64,000 bases of DNA from Tachypleus tridentatus (GCF_004210375.1 NC_134837.1:154235310-154299309); one strand, 5' to 3'; positions 32,947-46,693 are shown, counted from the stretch's first letter. The notes: generated by a model from the sequence alone, not told the origin. Numbers and translations: made by a program.

Positions 32947-33990
32947 CTCTTCAGCCCCGCTCATGCAAGTAAGATTTGGTTGTAAATGAGTACAGGTTAA
33001 TATGTTGTGGGGAAGTGTGAGGAGTCTGTGAAGAAAAGCTATGTTGTCGAAGGCAGGCAAACCAGGTTGGGCGAAGAGGGCCAAGAGAGGAGCTTGAGCG
33101 GGAAAACGCATCAGCAAAGCTGAAAATGAAATAACATATTTGTATTTGACTGAGGGTACGCTGCTGCTGGATGGATTATTAGTGAGGGATTTTACTTGCG
33201 CCAAAATGAGGCAAGATCAGGGTGGAAATCGTCGATAGATTTGCAGAGGTTGCTCCAGTTTTCATCCTGTTGAAGTTTAATGAGTGTTTTTTTAATACGA
33301 TTTTGGTACTATTGATCACAATTTTAGCGGCGGGGTTGCGTGAGCGAATGAATTTTCGTCTAAGACGCTTCCTGTTTGTAATTAATTGATGGATTTCGAG
33401 AGTGAGCCTCCATGCACTGAGGCCAGGGTTGTGCATTTCACTAGGTATTATTTATTTAATTACCTCGGGTACAACGTTAGTGATTGTCAGGATGTAATTA
33501 TGTATGTCGCTCTCGCGAACAACTTTGATCCTAAATAAGAGTAAACATTGGGAAATGTTTAATTGAGAAGTAATCAGTCGGTGGGAGAATATTCGTATCT
33601 TGGTGGTTTGTTCTGTGTAATATTTTTGCGACCAGGATAAATAAAGAAGGATATCGGATATACCGATATTGTTGTGGGGGATATTACTGGGTACAGGATG
33701 TCTTCAGTGCCATTATGGTGCGTATGTGTCATGTTGTTGGTGTTTAGTGTTACAAGATTGTTGTCATCTAAAAACTTTCGCAGTAGTGTGCCATTAATGT
33801 TGGTTACACGGCCATTAAAATTATGTGTGTTTACTATTCAGGTCGCCAATGATAGTGGCATTGAGGTAATGATTGTATATGCGTTGAAATGTGTTAATGT
33901 CAAGTTTGTTACTCGGTGAAACACACACACACATATATTGGCAAGTGTTATAGGTGGCGCGTTGATGAGGTGAATTTGACAAAGTATTAT
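32947..33990 (-). mobile_element. Jockey-like LINE relic (endonuclease and linker)
   Basis: The minus strand reads, with frameshifts, NATIIGDLNSKHT (about 33850-33888), NINGTLLRKFLDDNNLVTLN (33751-33810) and THTHHNGTEDIL. This is the GD-x-N-x-K/H and NGTLL...FL-x-D-x-N-L-x-x-x-N part of an AP-like endonuclease. A basic linker at 33179-33436 and VKSLTNNPSSSSVPSVKYK (about 33115-33190) follow. A SINE is inserted at its 3' side (32662-32946), and the frame seems to resume left of it for about 25 codons. Confidence 0.7.
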
Positions 33991-34698
33991 TTTGTTATTA
34001 TCGGGTAATTATAACCGGAGATTATAAGTCTAAGATTTTTATTGTACAACATCGTGTTATCTCATCGCCTCTAACTATAAGGTTTATGAAGTATTTTACA
34101 TCCTGGCATACTAATATTACTTTGTTCCTTAAGTAAAATTTCGTTAATACTAATAATATCATTATTGAATGACTTAACTAAAATAATTAATATTTATTAT
34201 AGCTTGACCCTCTCTGAATATTAATCTCAAACAGTATTACCATCAGATTTCAGGAATAAGTGAGGAACAAAATTACATTACCTTTTGGTGGCACTTCCAA
34301 CTCTCAGGTTATTGAAGATTTTAATCAGTAGGATGGGATTGCATATTTCAAGAGACTCAAAGAAATACGAGGCTACAGCACAGACTTCAGTGGTAGGTGG
34401 GAGAAATTCTTGGTGAGATTGTTTTCACGTAGAGTTACGAGAAAATGATTGTGTTTAACTTTAAATAAACAAACAGACCGCTAAACGTGAGTTCTTGAAA
34501 TTTCACAAGATTCATTTTTAAACATCTGTGCTTTTCAATTTATTTGAAAGTTATATTATCTGACTTTAACAAATAATCGTTTGGAATCATGATGGTAACT
34601 AAAATAAACTTCTTAGAATACAAGGACTTCTTAAACGTGTATACTTTCTTCCATTTTTGTAATTTCAATAATAACACAACCATATCACCGAAAGTATT

Positions 34699-34967
34699 GT
34701 CCCAGCATGGCCAGGGGGTTAAGGCACTCGACTCATACTCCGAGGGTCGCGGGTTCGAATTCCTGTCACACTAAGCATGCTCGCCCTTTCTGCCGTGTGG
34801 GCGATATAATGTGACGGCCAATCCCACTATTCGTTGGTAAAAGAGTAGCCCACGAGTTAGCGGTGATGACTAGCTGCTTTCCCTCTAGTCTTACACTACA
34901 AAATTAGGGACGGCTAGCGCAGATAGCCCTCGTGTAGCTTTGCGCGAAATTCAAACCAAACCAAACT
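34699..34967 (+). mobile_element. SINE family 1 with short target-site duplication
   Basis: Full-length. Flanked by gaaagtatt at 34690-34698 and 34968-34976. Confidence 0.92.
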
Positions 34968-35514
34968 GAAAGTATTAATATAGCTTATGATGTCAATCGC
35001 TGTTGTAATGTAAAAGAAAACCTCTATAAAGTGCATTATTTGTTTCTTGGTATTAGAATTTTCAACCTAAGCAGCAAGCAGACTAACCAAACTTGTCAAA
35101 GACCCTTAATATTTAGGCATAGCCGTCTTTAATTTAAACTAGAAATGTCTGGTAGCTATGATCAAAGAGGCATCACTAAATTCAACTCTAGTTTATTTCA
35201 ATTACCCAGAGCAAAGTTTATGCCAACTGCCCCGAATTGTGTTTTTTTTTTTTGAAATACCTCATATACCACAAGGTGTACCAGTATCATGGTTATTTTT
35301 GTATAAACCAGGAACCTTATTTTTCGGCATTGTGCTTTCAAAAACATTCACCAAGTCCTACACAGCCATGAAAGAGCTAAACAGACCACCAAATATTTCA
35401 TTTCAATCTGTCTGTTTCATCCACAAGTAGTTTGCACTGTCATTATTCACTACCTTTCGTTGATTTTCATGCATCTGTTGAATCGTTGGTCAAAAATAAT
35501 AGCCATATCTATCT

Positions 35515-35610
35515 TGCTTCTGTGTAAAGTAGAGCAGTCCATTCAAAAGTGACCTAATGTTCTACAGATAAAGCAAACGCTTCCTTCCTCTCCTCCATGA
35601 CGATGTTTGA
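35515..35610 (-). mobile_element. Possible retroelement gag zinc-knuckle relic
   Basis: On the minus strand a C-x2-C-x4-H-x4-C knuckle (CFICRTLGHF, stop, MDC) can be read, as in LINE or LTR-element nucleocapsid proteins. The surrounding frames are broken. A chance match is possible. Confidence 0.3.
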
Positions 35611-35983
35611 CTGGAGACATCATCGACACAAACATTATCATGGAAAGAATTTGAACAGCTGTTCTAGATATGCCAGTTATTGGCGTTTTTTCTTTCTGAA
35701 TCTTTAGCTGTGAGAAGGAAGTCCTGGATCTTCTCCTAAACGAAATATCATTTTCTTAAAGACGAATATTTTTAAACTGAATAATACAAAAGTAGGAGCA
35801 AAGGGCAATACCACAGTATCAGAAAACTCGATAATACGATGACCTGTGATCATGGTACCAAACTTTTCCTCAGAATGATGGGATAGTTATGCTGAAAAGT
35901 AGGAAGTTGGACAAGCTATCTGTTACAGATTAGTTACGAATTTTTCTAACTAAAGAGTTCGGGAAAAAATAAATGTTTATTTG

Positions 35984-36096
35984 TTTGCTTTGCTATTGAG
36001 CACAAATGGCTATCTGTATTCTGCCCACCACGGGGATTCGAAACTCAGTTTCTAGCAGTATAATTCCGTAGACATACCCGTTGTGCCACTGGAAGA
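35984..36096 (-). mobile_element. SINE family 2
   Basis: tattgagcacaaatggctat, ctgcccaccacggggattcg and gccactgg mark a complete reverse copy. Confidence 0.75.
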
Positions 36097-36136
36097 AGGG
36101 TAAGAATAAAGGAGAATGAAAGCATTTATAAAATAG

Positions 36137-36252
36137 TGTGGGGGGGGATTCTTATAGCAAAGCCACATCGGGCTTTCTGCTCACCGAGGGGATCGAACCA
36201 CTGATTTTAGTGTTGTAAATCCGTGAACATACCGCTGTACTTGCGGGAGACT
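36137..36252 (-). mobile_element. SINE family 3
   Basis: attcttatagcaaagccaca, tcaccgaggggatcgaacca and accgctgtacttgcggga in reverse, 40 bp from a family 2 copy in the same sense. Confidence 0.8.
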
Positions 36253-37209
36253 AATAAAATAGAATACACAAGTGAACAATATTTACTACATCTCTAGTAA
36301 AGACAACGCACGTTTAACGACAGATGGTCACTTTTATTAGAGCAGAGATGACGTTTCTTTAACAGTCCTAACAGAAAAAAAAATCTACCAGGCTTATTAA
36401 ACCTAGCACCACTTTCTTCAGAAGAACGTTGGACATGTCCGAGGCGATTAGCGTTTTAAATTTGCCATTCTCATATTAATCTCGTGACATTAGAGTATCA
36501 CTGAATTATCACTAGCGGAAAATGCTCTTGATATTATTGCAAAATATGCAGCATTACAGTCATATTCGCTTATGGTCATGCCAGGTGCTATCTAAAAAAA
36601 ATAAATAAAAGTGAACAAAACAGTTGGAATAAAAGCAACTTAAATACTTTCTTAATCAAGCGTTTCGTAAAATCTTCAAACATCAAAAAGGCTGACAAAT
36701 TTCCCTCCAAAAAACACTATATTAAACTGAAAATGTAGAAAATAAATGATATGTTTATTTATCACAGTTACCTGAGTAATTGCTACATGAATAATTACGT
36801 TTAAACAATAAATAACAAAAAAACTAGCTCAGATGCAAATAGAGCATGTATGACATATCAACAACTAATTCATGTTTATTACAAAATTTACCTATACACT
36901 TTTTTATGTTTATGATAAGCAAAAGAAGCGTTAATTTAACCTTGGCTGCCGTAAATAATGTGGAGGAGTCGAACTGCCAGAAAAAAGAATATATAAATTA
37001 TGATGTTCTTCAAACATCGTTCTTCATAATGTGTAGCAAGTATAAAGTGTCTATGAAGGAATTATAATAACCCTAACTTTTCAGAACGAATATTTTGTAC
37101 TGTGCGTAATTGATATAACATCGCTAAATTAGAGTCGAGATAACTCTAAATCTCTACAAATAATATTTTCTCCGGTGCATAACAAACAGACTGATAAAAC
37201 AGGATTAGA

Positions 37210-37335
37210 ATAACCCTCGTTATAATAAGAAACCCACTTAGTAAAAATGTATCTCAAGACGGCTGGTATGGGTATTAAAACTTTTATTAAAATAAAGTCA
37301 AGAACAACGTTTCTCCCTTCTTCACAAGAGAATAT
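37210..37335 (+). mobile_element. Fragment of Penelope-like element terminus
   Basis: agaaacccactt, ctcaagacggctggtatggg and attaaaataaagtc repeat the left end of the element at 19090-19180, without any coding part nearby. It is a short solo terminus in the intergenic region. Confidence 0.7.
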
Positions 37336-37829
37336 CAGCACATGGCAAGTACGAATTGCTAAAACAGGCTTATAAGAACCCTTAATCTCCACAAACAAAT
37401 ATTACACAACGTATAACATATGTAGGACTGCTAAGTTAAAATTATGATAATCCTAATTATGCAAATATAATATTTTCCACAGTGCATATCAATTATACAG
37501 GTGTCAAAAGATAACCACTAAATCTCCATACAGTAAAGTATTTTTTTCTCTGTAAAACATTTGTATATCTTTCTTATGCAGTTTTTAATAACAGAGTTAT
37601 GACTAGTGTGAATAAAACAGTAGCCCAAAATTAGGTTAGCGATGTTATCTCTTCCACTAAAAACATTGTACTTAGTTTTTTTAAAGTAATGTAGCTTCAG
37701 AATATTACAAATTAAATTTTCTAAAAAATAATACAAATTTTCAGCTACCATTTTTACTGGCCAAGCAGATGAATTTTGTACTAGGAACGGAGTGAACAAA
37801 AACTAGTGTTATCAACATCTGTCAGAGTA

Positions 37830-37862
37830 GCCGGATATATATATATATATATTTTATATATT
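37830..37862. repeat. TA microsatellite
   Basis: (ta)n run with a small interruption at tattttatata. Confidence 0.9.
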
Positions 37863-38158
37863 TACAAAGGTTTGTTTACATCAAGTCATTTCGTTTTTCA
37901 AAATATTTTATGTTAATCTAATTTGAATAAATGATGCCTCATTGATATGTTTATTATAGAACAGTGAATTGCAGGTACATTTGCAATAGACATATGGGTA
38001 GTCAGATTTGGAAAGTCAAGAGGCATGTAATTCTTTATACGTATTTTTTAGGTAAAAGCTTGGGTCTCAAACATGCCATTCTGAAGATGATTTTTGCTGC
38101 CAGTTTGAAAAATGAAGAAACGAGTTGTAAGTAGGCCAGGGTGTAGTAATGCGACTAA

Positions 38159-38172
38159 CCACTAGATGGCAG
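38159..38172 (+). promoter_or_regulatory. CTCF-type motif between the two genes
   Basis: CCACTAGATGGCAG, preceded by TAA, matches the CTCF core (CCASYAGRKGGCR) at every core position. It lies in the intergenic region. Binding is inferred, not seen. Confidence 0.45.
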
Positions 38173-41094
38173 AGGTATTCTTCTATATTTAGTAGTTACA
38201 TATTTGATTTTTTTGTCGTATCTAAAAATTGAAATCCTCAAAATTGTATATAAGGCAATACGAAAATTATTTTGCAAACGTTATGTGAAATAGCAGAGAC
38301 TGGTTATTTCGTACATGTATTTTTTTTAACTTCTGGTGTGTATTTTCGAAATGTTACAAAATATCCCTCATCCTGAACCCTTGTGAACATGTTTCTTTGA
38401 TAAACTTTGTCTGCATTGCGCTTTAACAAAATCTACGCACTCATTCAATTAGAACCGAGATTCGAAACAAACACAAAAAATTATGTGTAACTTCTTGACT
38501 TCTCTTAACATCTCAGTGAAGAGATTCTTTATTGTTATTTCGCCCGTCACTTATAATTTATTTAACTGCTAAACAATATGAAACAGAAATATGCATGCTA
38601 AAAATGACACAAAAAGAAACGATAACAAACGTTTTCATTATTATATATCACAGTTTCCTAAGTAAATACCACATGAATTATTAACTCTGAACAATAAATA
38701 AAAAAACTAGCTCAAATACAATAGAAGCAACTAATACATTTTCTTCATTACGACATTTACTTTCAGTCGAACAACGATTAGAAGTTATTAACCAAACAAG
38801 CCAAGAGCATGCATTCGTGAAACCTAAAGCTAGAATTAGGTATAGAACTGACTGCTTAAATATATTTAGGAATTATTTATTATTTCAGCGCCCTCATTGT
38901 AATTTTGTTAATTATGCGAATAAATTTATAGTTGATGTTTATTTAGTTTCCCCAGCGAAAGTGTTTTTCGTGTTTAGTTAGGCTGCTATGAGAAAGCCTA
39001 GTGGACCTGTCTCGTGAAGAGCTGTACGGAAACAGATACATTTTAATTTCTTTTCCAGTTTAGTAACTAGTTTTTCTTTACGTATTTATATATTTGTAGT
39101 GGAACAAAGCTAATTTACTGAAATGTATAATGAAAACCACTATTCTTCCTAAAGTGATTTAATCCATTTTTCTGGCTTTGAGCTTTCTTTAAGAAAGTGG
39201 AAAGAAAAACAATAAAAAAGACTAAGCCCTAATTAATGTTAGACGCACTCGAGAGTGTACATCAACTGTTTCCAAGGCAACGAAAGAACAGATGGTACGG
39301 CTTTCAGCAGGAGAGGTTGTTGATAACGAGAACAGCTGCTGCAAAGTCAACCATTGACTGTTATTTTGTAACACCCTACTCGACAAGCCTAACAAGCTTC
39401 TAAATCACAGCACTGCACAGTACATACATTAAAAATAAGGTAGGCTAATCAGTAATAGATTTCATGCTCTGCTTGTATGCACAGACTAACCGTATCGGAA
39501 GCACACTCCAGACATTCTAAAAGTGTATGTAATTAAAAAATATAGTGTTCTAGTGCATATATCTTTGGTGACTAATGGTTACGAGGATAATACAATAAAA
39601 AAGTTTTAACCTAATTAAATTATGAACAAATATTGTGGTCATTTCAATAAATGCTTCAGTTGTGTGAATTAAATAAATAGAACTTGGCAGAAATTATTCT
39701 TATTGAGCGAACTGTTAAGTTTCTTAGTAAAGCACTAATAATATACCAAGTTTAGAAGTGTTTTAATACCACATGAAACAAGAAGTTTCAAGTTTTTCAC
39801 AGATTTTAAGTGGAGCCGTGTCATTCTTTTATTTAGAATTTTAATGTGTTGTTCTAAATGTCTATCGTTATATGATTTAATTGGCATATTATACTTTTCT
39901 TGCCATATAATACCAACAGGGCGTTCTAATGTTCCATCCAGCATTGCAAATAATTAAAAACAAATTAGTACAGCAGTAATCTATTCTAACAATTTTAGGA
40001 TTCAACTCGACTCCTTAATCTGTGTCACTGGTCGAATCCTTTTATAAACAAATCGTGTCACGCCTCTAGTCAATTAGATAAGAGTGGTCAGTGTCATCGG
40101 TTTATTTCGTTTGTACTTTGAATAAGTACGTTAAGATTAAGCGAGTCAACATTTGGGAGTTAGTTCTATTTTTATATATCCTACCATGAACCACAACAGC
40201 TCAAAGCTAATGACGTTAATGTTCTATAATTAAGATATTTTGTAATGGAGTTGCATGGAGTTTATGGGATCGGTTATCGAGAGCATTAACGTTTAGATTT
40301 ATTAGCGTTAGTTAGGACATAGCTTTTGCCTCCATTTGGTTTAAATGTCATCTGATTCTTGTCACGCTGACAATGTTCTAAGGTATTCATTAACAACTAA
40401 TGTTAAATATTGTACGATAACCTATTTTGTTCCTCAGTAGTTTAGTTTATAACAATACATGCGGAAGTTGTGTATCATTCACTGAATAAAATCAAACGAC
40501 CAAAAGAAGCAACTTACAATATCTACCAATAAGTTACATTAATTCTCAAAAATATCTCTATATTATAAATAATATAATTCAATGTGTCACGTAGAGCAAA
40601 TCACAATAATGAAGATGTCATTTCAAAATATTTATGTTTTATTGGATCTTATTTGTAACATTTGTCTTTCGATTATTCAACTATTAACCTACAGTTAAAG
40701 ATGTAAAACCAAATCTATCAAGAGGTTAATGTATATGTATGTATGTGCTCATAATTCACGTAACTGTTGAAACTTAGAAAGTTTTACATGAAACAGAGAT
40801 AAAAAAGATTTAGAATGTAATGTTAGTACGAGAGAATGTTTCTGGTGTTCCTGTAACTATTGGATACTGCGATGATGGGATATAGAGAGAAAATACACTA
40901 TTGTAAGATCCCTCATTTCGGTGTTACTATTATGTAACTTTATGACGTTATAAAGACGAGTATAGGAACAGGAGCTATACAGACAAAGTAATGAAGAAGT
41001 ATTTAACATGTAAATACAATAAGATATCTGCTGGACGTATCTAGAAAACGAAAGATACGATACTTTCGATATATAATTAGGTCTGATAAAGGTT

Positions 41095-41330
41095 GGCAGA
41101 TATTCTGATGGGTGACTTCAATATAAATGTGTGAGAAGCATATAGAGAGATAGAAAATGGATTGGAGATGAGAAGCTTGAATTAACTAAGTTGGTGGAAT
41201 TAATTATTGATTAAGAAGTAGTAATCAAAGTTTGCATTATATCATAATCCATTTTTAGTTATCACTCGGCTGTACCAAGATATCTTAGTTTATTTTCATC
41301 ACCATATTAGGGTAAGTCAAGCTAAAAATT
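41095..41330 (+). mobile_element. LINE endonuclease relic
   Basis: Reads VLMGDFNINV then EAYREIENGLEMRSLN: the MGDFN catalytic text and the following acidic region of a CR1-like LINE endonuclease. Stops follow immediately. Only this short stretch is recognisable. Confidence 0.5.
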
Positions 41331-42965
41331 AGAATACATGTATTAATGCACCAGATTATGGCATCTCCCTTTTATCATAAAAAGTATTCTTGAAGTAGCA
41401 AAGGTAGGCTGCAATTTGTAGACTTTACAAAAACCAGACGAGAACTCGTTATTTTCGACAAATTCAAGGGTTAACTTGTAAGATAACATGATCATCATGA
41501 CATTTAAATCATCACAACTAAGGCATAATTCTATTCACGTGAGTTTGGTTTGGTATTGATAGTGAGTATCACCAACTTTGCTTTTTAATTTACCTCAAAC
41601 TATAATAATAGCAAGTTTAACTGAATAAAAGCTAAGTTTACGTTTGGAAAACGTAGTATGAAATTTCAGTAACTTACACAGTAATGACATACATACAGAT
41701 TATAAAATATCGATGAACCCAGACAACGTTGGTAAACAGTACGAATAAAATATCCCCAACGATTTTTATAAGTTAATCTCTATATGGGTCATCAATCAAT
41801 TATCCAATACTTATTTGTTGCCCAAAACGTTCATTCAGATTATGGACAGTGCATTATAAGCGTACCACATCTATTTTCTATTCAGAACCAAAAGATGAAT
41901 AAGGCTGCTTAAAGTTAATTGGAAATTTATCCACTTATTAAACTTCGTACAAAATTTGTAATTTGAATAAAGGAAAAAATGAAACAGTGAGATTGAAACA
42001 TAGAACAGTAAGTTTTATATCATATAACCTGGAATAATCGCTGTCATTCATTGATCTTGCCAGTCGAACGCCATTTTGTCTGAGGTATAAGTGCTGGAAG
42101 AGTGCCACATAACAGTTGTGTATACAAACTTTTCTATAAAAGACAATACATTGGTCTTTTTCCATTGGTTCATAAGTGTTGATCATTTTGCGTTTAATTT
42201 TAATTTTAAGGTGATAATTAATCGTATATATTATAATTTTTTCAGTTATCTTAGGTATTCTTATCAATTAAATACTGAGTACGCGACATCAGCCTATTAA
42301 GTTAGCTTAGAAAATGTAAGTTGATAGTGAATAAAACACTGCTCTTGTAATATGCTAATCTATAGCATATTTGTATTAACAGTTATACGTACTATTTATT
42401 CTGTGTTTAGAAACAATTAGTCTGTTCAGAAATAATTAGAATTTACAAGCATTTTATCCCATTTTCTCTTAGTTTACATTATAAGATAAATCTATTTAAA
42501 AACTGGATGTTTACGATATTGAAAAATGATTGTACTCTAATCAAATTTTCCGTCATTTACAGTGAACATTTCAGTGCATTAAATTTTCAGGCATTTAGTT
42601 TATAATAAACGCAGCCATCTTTTATTTTACAAACTGCTATAAAACTTTACATACCATCTTTATTTTTAAGTCATATTTGTAATAATTTTCTCCGAGTGTT
42701 ACTATTTGGAAACAACTCTTAATTGATAAAATGGAAATAATGGCAAGCATATATTAATTATTCTTATTATTATCTCGTAGTGTAATAACTGTAAATCACA
42801 TATAAAAATAAAACACTAAATCTTTATAAATACATTAAATAACAAATTGTTTAACCCTCTTTATATAATCCCAGTTACATCATAAAAATATATTTTAACA
42901 GGTAAGTAGCTTCACGATACTTGAGAAATTATCCTGTGCTGCCAATATTTCCTTCATTTCTCTCT
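41331..42965. other. Intergenic stretch, no features recognised
   Basis: Overlapping frames on both strands at 41938-42300 are short and mutually antisense, without motifs. Confidence 0.5.
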
Positions 42966-43230
42966 CGGCCTGGCTAAGGTACTCGACTCGTAATCAAAGG
43001 ACGCAGGTTCAAATCCCCATCACACCAAACATGCTCGCCCTTTCAGCCATGGGGGTGTTATAATGTGACGGTCAATTCAACTATTCGTTGGTAAAAAGTA
43101 GTCCAAGAATTGATGGTGGATGTTGATGACTAGCTACCTTCCTTCTAATCTCACACTGCTAAATTAGGGATGGTTAGCGCAGATAGCCCTCGAGTAGCTT
43201 TGAGCGAAATTCAAAGTAAACAAACAAACC
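42966..43230 (+). mobile_element. SINE family 1
   Basis: ggcctggctaaggtactcg head with B box ggttcaaatcc, full body, (caaa)n end. Confidence 0.9.
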
Positions 43231-44820
43231 AATCATTTTCCCCTCATCTGCAAAATGTGAAACCGAAGAAGTATCTAGTGAAGAGGAACTCTGAAGATTA
43301 GCATCAACGTGAAGTGAAATATTAAGTCTAATGTCGTGAGAATCTAACATTTATTATGGAAGCAAGACTTACTACTTTAAATGTAGGATTCATTACAGTC
43401 AAACCTCTGCACTTTTATTAAGATCTAATATCTGATTCAAGTAAAAAATGCTACTTGATTTTCAATGTTTAGTTTTCAAAATAGTGTTTCATTTAAACTT
43501 TCATATTGTTTTAATCCTAAGGTAAATGTTTTCTTCAATAATAAGCTCTACAACCAGTTATATCTACACTTACAGACACACTTGTAATCAAACCTATGCG
43601 AAAATTGTTTTCTGAGAAACCATGTTCCAGCATAAAAAGTGAAGAAGAAGTGCTTAACAACACCCTTTGAATATCCAAGTTACTTGTTTCCCTTCAGAAA
43701 AGAACGGTAATATTAAACAGAAGATTAAAGTAATGAGATAATGCTTGAACAGGCGAGATAATAAAAGTATCCAACATGGAAGAGCCAAATATAAGAACAA
43801 GACTTAAATAAAAATGGATATAAAAACCATCATTAATGCTTTTCATGGTGTCGTGAAATAACAGTATCCCTTAAAGGATACTTTAAGTAATAAAGAAATG
43901 AAGGAATGTTGTAGAAATTGTGTAAGTTGTAAAAGAGGTGTAGTTGACCACTTGTTTTCATTCGCCAAAAGCTTATAGATTTCTGAGTCAGATGTTTGGA
44001 CTACCTTATTTGTTGCTACTCGAGTTTGGAGTACTTCTGTAAAGTATTAACCAGTTTTAGTGAGAAGTTCTTGAAAGTGTATAAAAATTAATAGTGAAAG
44101 TATACGTGAAATATTGCACCTTTGTAATTGATCCTTTGTCTTTGTGAATTCAAGTTGAACTGGATATTGCCAGATGAAGCACTCTTATGGTTCTATGGCT
44201 GAATAAGCTAAGAAGCCTGCTTCATAAGCAATTGTCTTTCTGATTGTTTGTTTGGTATAAACTGGAAAATATCTATTGCTTACTTTTTTGTTGATAAAGT
44301 AGATAGAAAAGTTTTAAGTCAACTTGTTAGAACATCATAAACTTTTCTGACTTAGTAGGTTTCCGCACATAGGGTTTTACATTTGATAAAGCTTCAGGAA
44401 ATATGTCCAAGCTAAGGAGCTTAAAGCTTCGAAATTCTGAGAATGATGGGTGAGTTGTTCATCCTCAGAAAAAATGTCATATTTATGGCATGTTAGATGC
44501 TGTAACATGTTAAAATGATTAGAAATGTTCCGTTAGGTTTTAACAGGATTCACAAGTCAATGAACACAACTGAATGTAGATACTTGCTAAACACTTTGTG
44601 AAACCCGAAACTAAGAATAATTCAGTTGGAGTAATGCATTAAGTTTCAGGCGTATTTAGTAGGTCAGGTAGAAAATGAATGTCTCTCTTGCTTACTAGGT
44701 TCTCAGTTTCTTGGTAGCTGATGCTAATGATATTTTTAGGTATGATGTTAAACATTCTTATTTTGATATTTCTTTATTAACCGAAATTGCAAAACGTTTT
44801 TTTATCTAAAGCGCTACGTA
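43231..44820. other. Intergenic stretch, no features recognised
   Basis: Unique-looking AT-rich sequence; no repeats or frames of note. Confidence 0.45.
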
Positions 44821-45076
44821 GGCCTCGCATGGCTACGTGGTTAAAGCACTTATCTTACAATAGGAAGGTCACAGGTTCAAATCACTATCTTACTAAACAT
44901 ACTCGCACTTTCAGTTTTGAAAGATTTACAAGGTAACGGTCTATCCCACCATTCATTGTCAATAAAAGTGTAGTGGATGGTGATGACTAGCCACCTTCCC
45001 TTTATTCTTTCACTGGTAAATTAGAAATGGTTCTGGATAGACCTAGTATAACTACGTGCGAAGTTCAAACCAAATT
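44821..45076 (+). mobile_element. SINE family 1, strongly diverged
   Basis: Head ggcctcgcatggctacgtgg and B box ggttcaaatca are still clear. The body has several deletions (e.g. part of the agtagcccaagag block is lost). Confidence 0.8.
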
Positions 45077-45620
45077 TATTGTGTGATTAAAGTTATAATA
45101 CGATATGTTGATTAAACATATTAAACCTGTGCTTTCTTTTCGACAAACACTAAACTTCACTGCTTTTGTTTTTTACTATTCAGGCTGATTATTTAAGCAT
45201 TGAGTATCGAATTATTTTTTTAAAATTTGATAGCTTTAATTCATGATCAAAAGTAATTCAAACCATTTTCACCAAATTTCTTAATTTGTACATTGTATAT
45301 TATTTCGTTTGATCTAGTTGTAAATTCTAGTTTTTTTCTTCGTATAATGTTTTTGTAAGATTTTTGTTTTCAACAATGAATACCTTGTCAATTTTATTCG
45401 ACTTTGGAGTTTGTGTATTTCATTGACACATCTTTACATGGGACTAATTAAATAGTCAATTTTTTCATTTAATATTATAATATTTTTGAAATAAGGTCTT
45501 TTAAAATTAATTTTAAATTCAATACATATCAAAACTTTATGTCTTCGAATGACAACAGCAGTAACTTTGAAAACTGAACACGTAAAAACATTATAGGTTA
45601 TCTATGGCGTTATGTCTAAT

Positions 45621-45890
45621 TGGTTTGGCCAAGTGGGTTAAGGCATTCGACTCCTAATCTGAGAGTCGCGGGTTCAAATCCCAGTCGCACCAAACATGCT
45701 CGCCCTTTCAGCCGTGAGGGCGTTATAATGTGACGGTCAATCTCACCATTCGTTGGTAAAAGAGTAGCCCAAGAGTTGGCGGTAGATGAGGATGATTAGC
45801 TGCCTTTCCTTTAGTCTTACACTGCAAAATTAGGGACGGTTAGCGCAGATAGCCCTCGAGTAGCTTTGCGCGAAATTGAAAACAAACCAA
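45621..45890 (+). mobile_element. SINE family 1
   Basis: Full-length, with ggtttggccaagtgggtta head, intact B box (gggttcaaatcc) and complete body. Confidence 0.9.
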
Positions 45891-46286
45891 TTGCTTCATA
45901 TTATACAGGTTTCTTACAACTGACAGACTACATGTCATTTCATGTTACTGTTTAAAACTGCAAATATTAATGAATTTGTTCTGACATTAGACCTATGCTG
46001 TAAATCTGTATTTTTTAATTGCAAATTAACAATATCTTGTTAAAACTGTTCTTAAGGTTGTTTTGTAAAAGTAGCAAATTTCTTTCATGCGTATTACGTT
46101 CCATTATTTTTGTACAGAGATGATACTTCTGACAGGTTAACGGAAGCACAGGCACAGATAGCTTCCTTACTGTCAAAGAGTCTCAAGTTATTCAGTTACT
46201 ATATATATAAAACCATAATTTTTTAAGTTAAAACAAAATATTGAAATTAAACAAAATACGCTGCTTATGGTTATAATATAGTTAAT

Positions 46287-46598
46287 TGTTTGTTTGTTGT
46301 TTATTTTTGAATTTCGCGCAAAGCTACTCGATGGCTATCTGCGCTAGCTGTCCCTAATTTAGCAGTGTAAGACTAAAGGGAAGGCAGCTAGTCATCCCTA
46401 ATTTAGCAGTGTAAGACTAGAGGGAAGGCAGCTAGTCATCACCACCCACCGTCAACTTCTGGACTACTCTTTTACCAACGTATAGTGGGATTGACCGTCA
46501 CATTATAACGCCCCCACGGCTGAAAGGGCGAGCATGTTTGGTGCGACCGGGATTCGAACCCGCGACTCTCGTATTAACCCACCTGGCCATGCGGGGCG
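46287..46598 (-). mobile_element. SINE family 1 with internal 44-bp tandem duplication
   Basis: Flanked by atatagttaat at 46276-46286 and 46599-46609. The block starting tccctaatttagcag occurs twice in tandem (46351-46394 and 46395-46438). Confidence 0.93.
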
Positions 46599-46693
46599 AT
46601 ATAGTTAATCAGAGTTTGGGTTTTTCTGTTTCTTATACAATCCTTCCTCATGATTTTATTTACTTATTTAACTTCAGATAAATGTATTTATTT

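Larger units (their letters stand above)
37336..41094. other. Intergenic stretch, no genes recognised
   Basis: Apart from the TA run and the CTCF-type motif I see no coding signature. The minus frame 37518-37799 and others have no motif or codon bias that would support a gene. Confidence 0.5.

Noticed and set aside
35158..35430. 90-codon open frame
   Set aside because: No recognisable domain; contains a poly-T derived Phe run and lies among retroelement relics.
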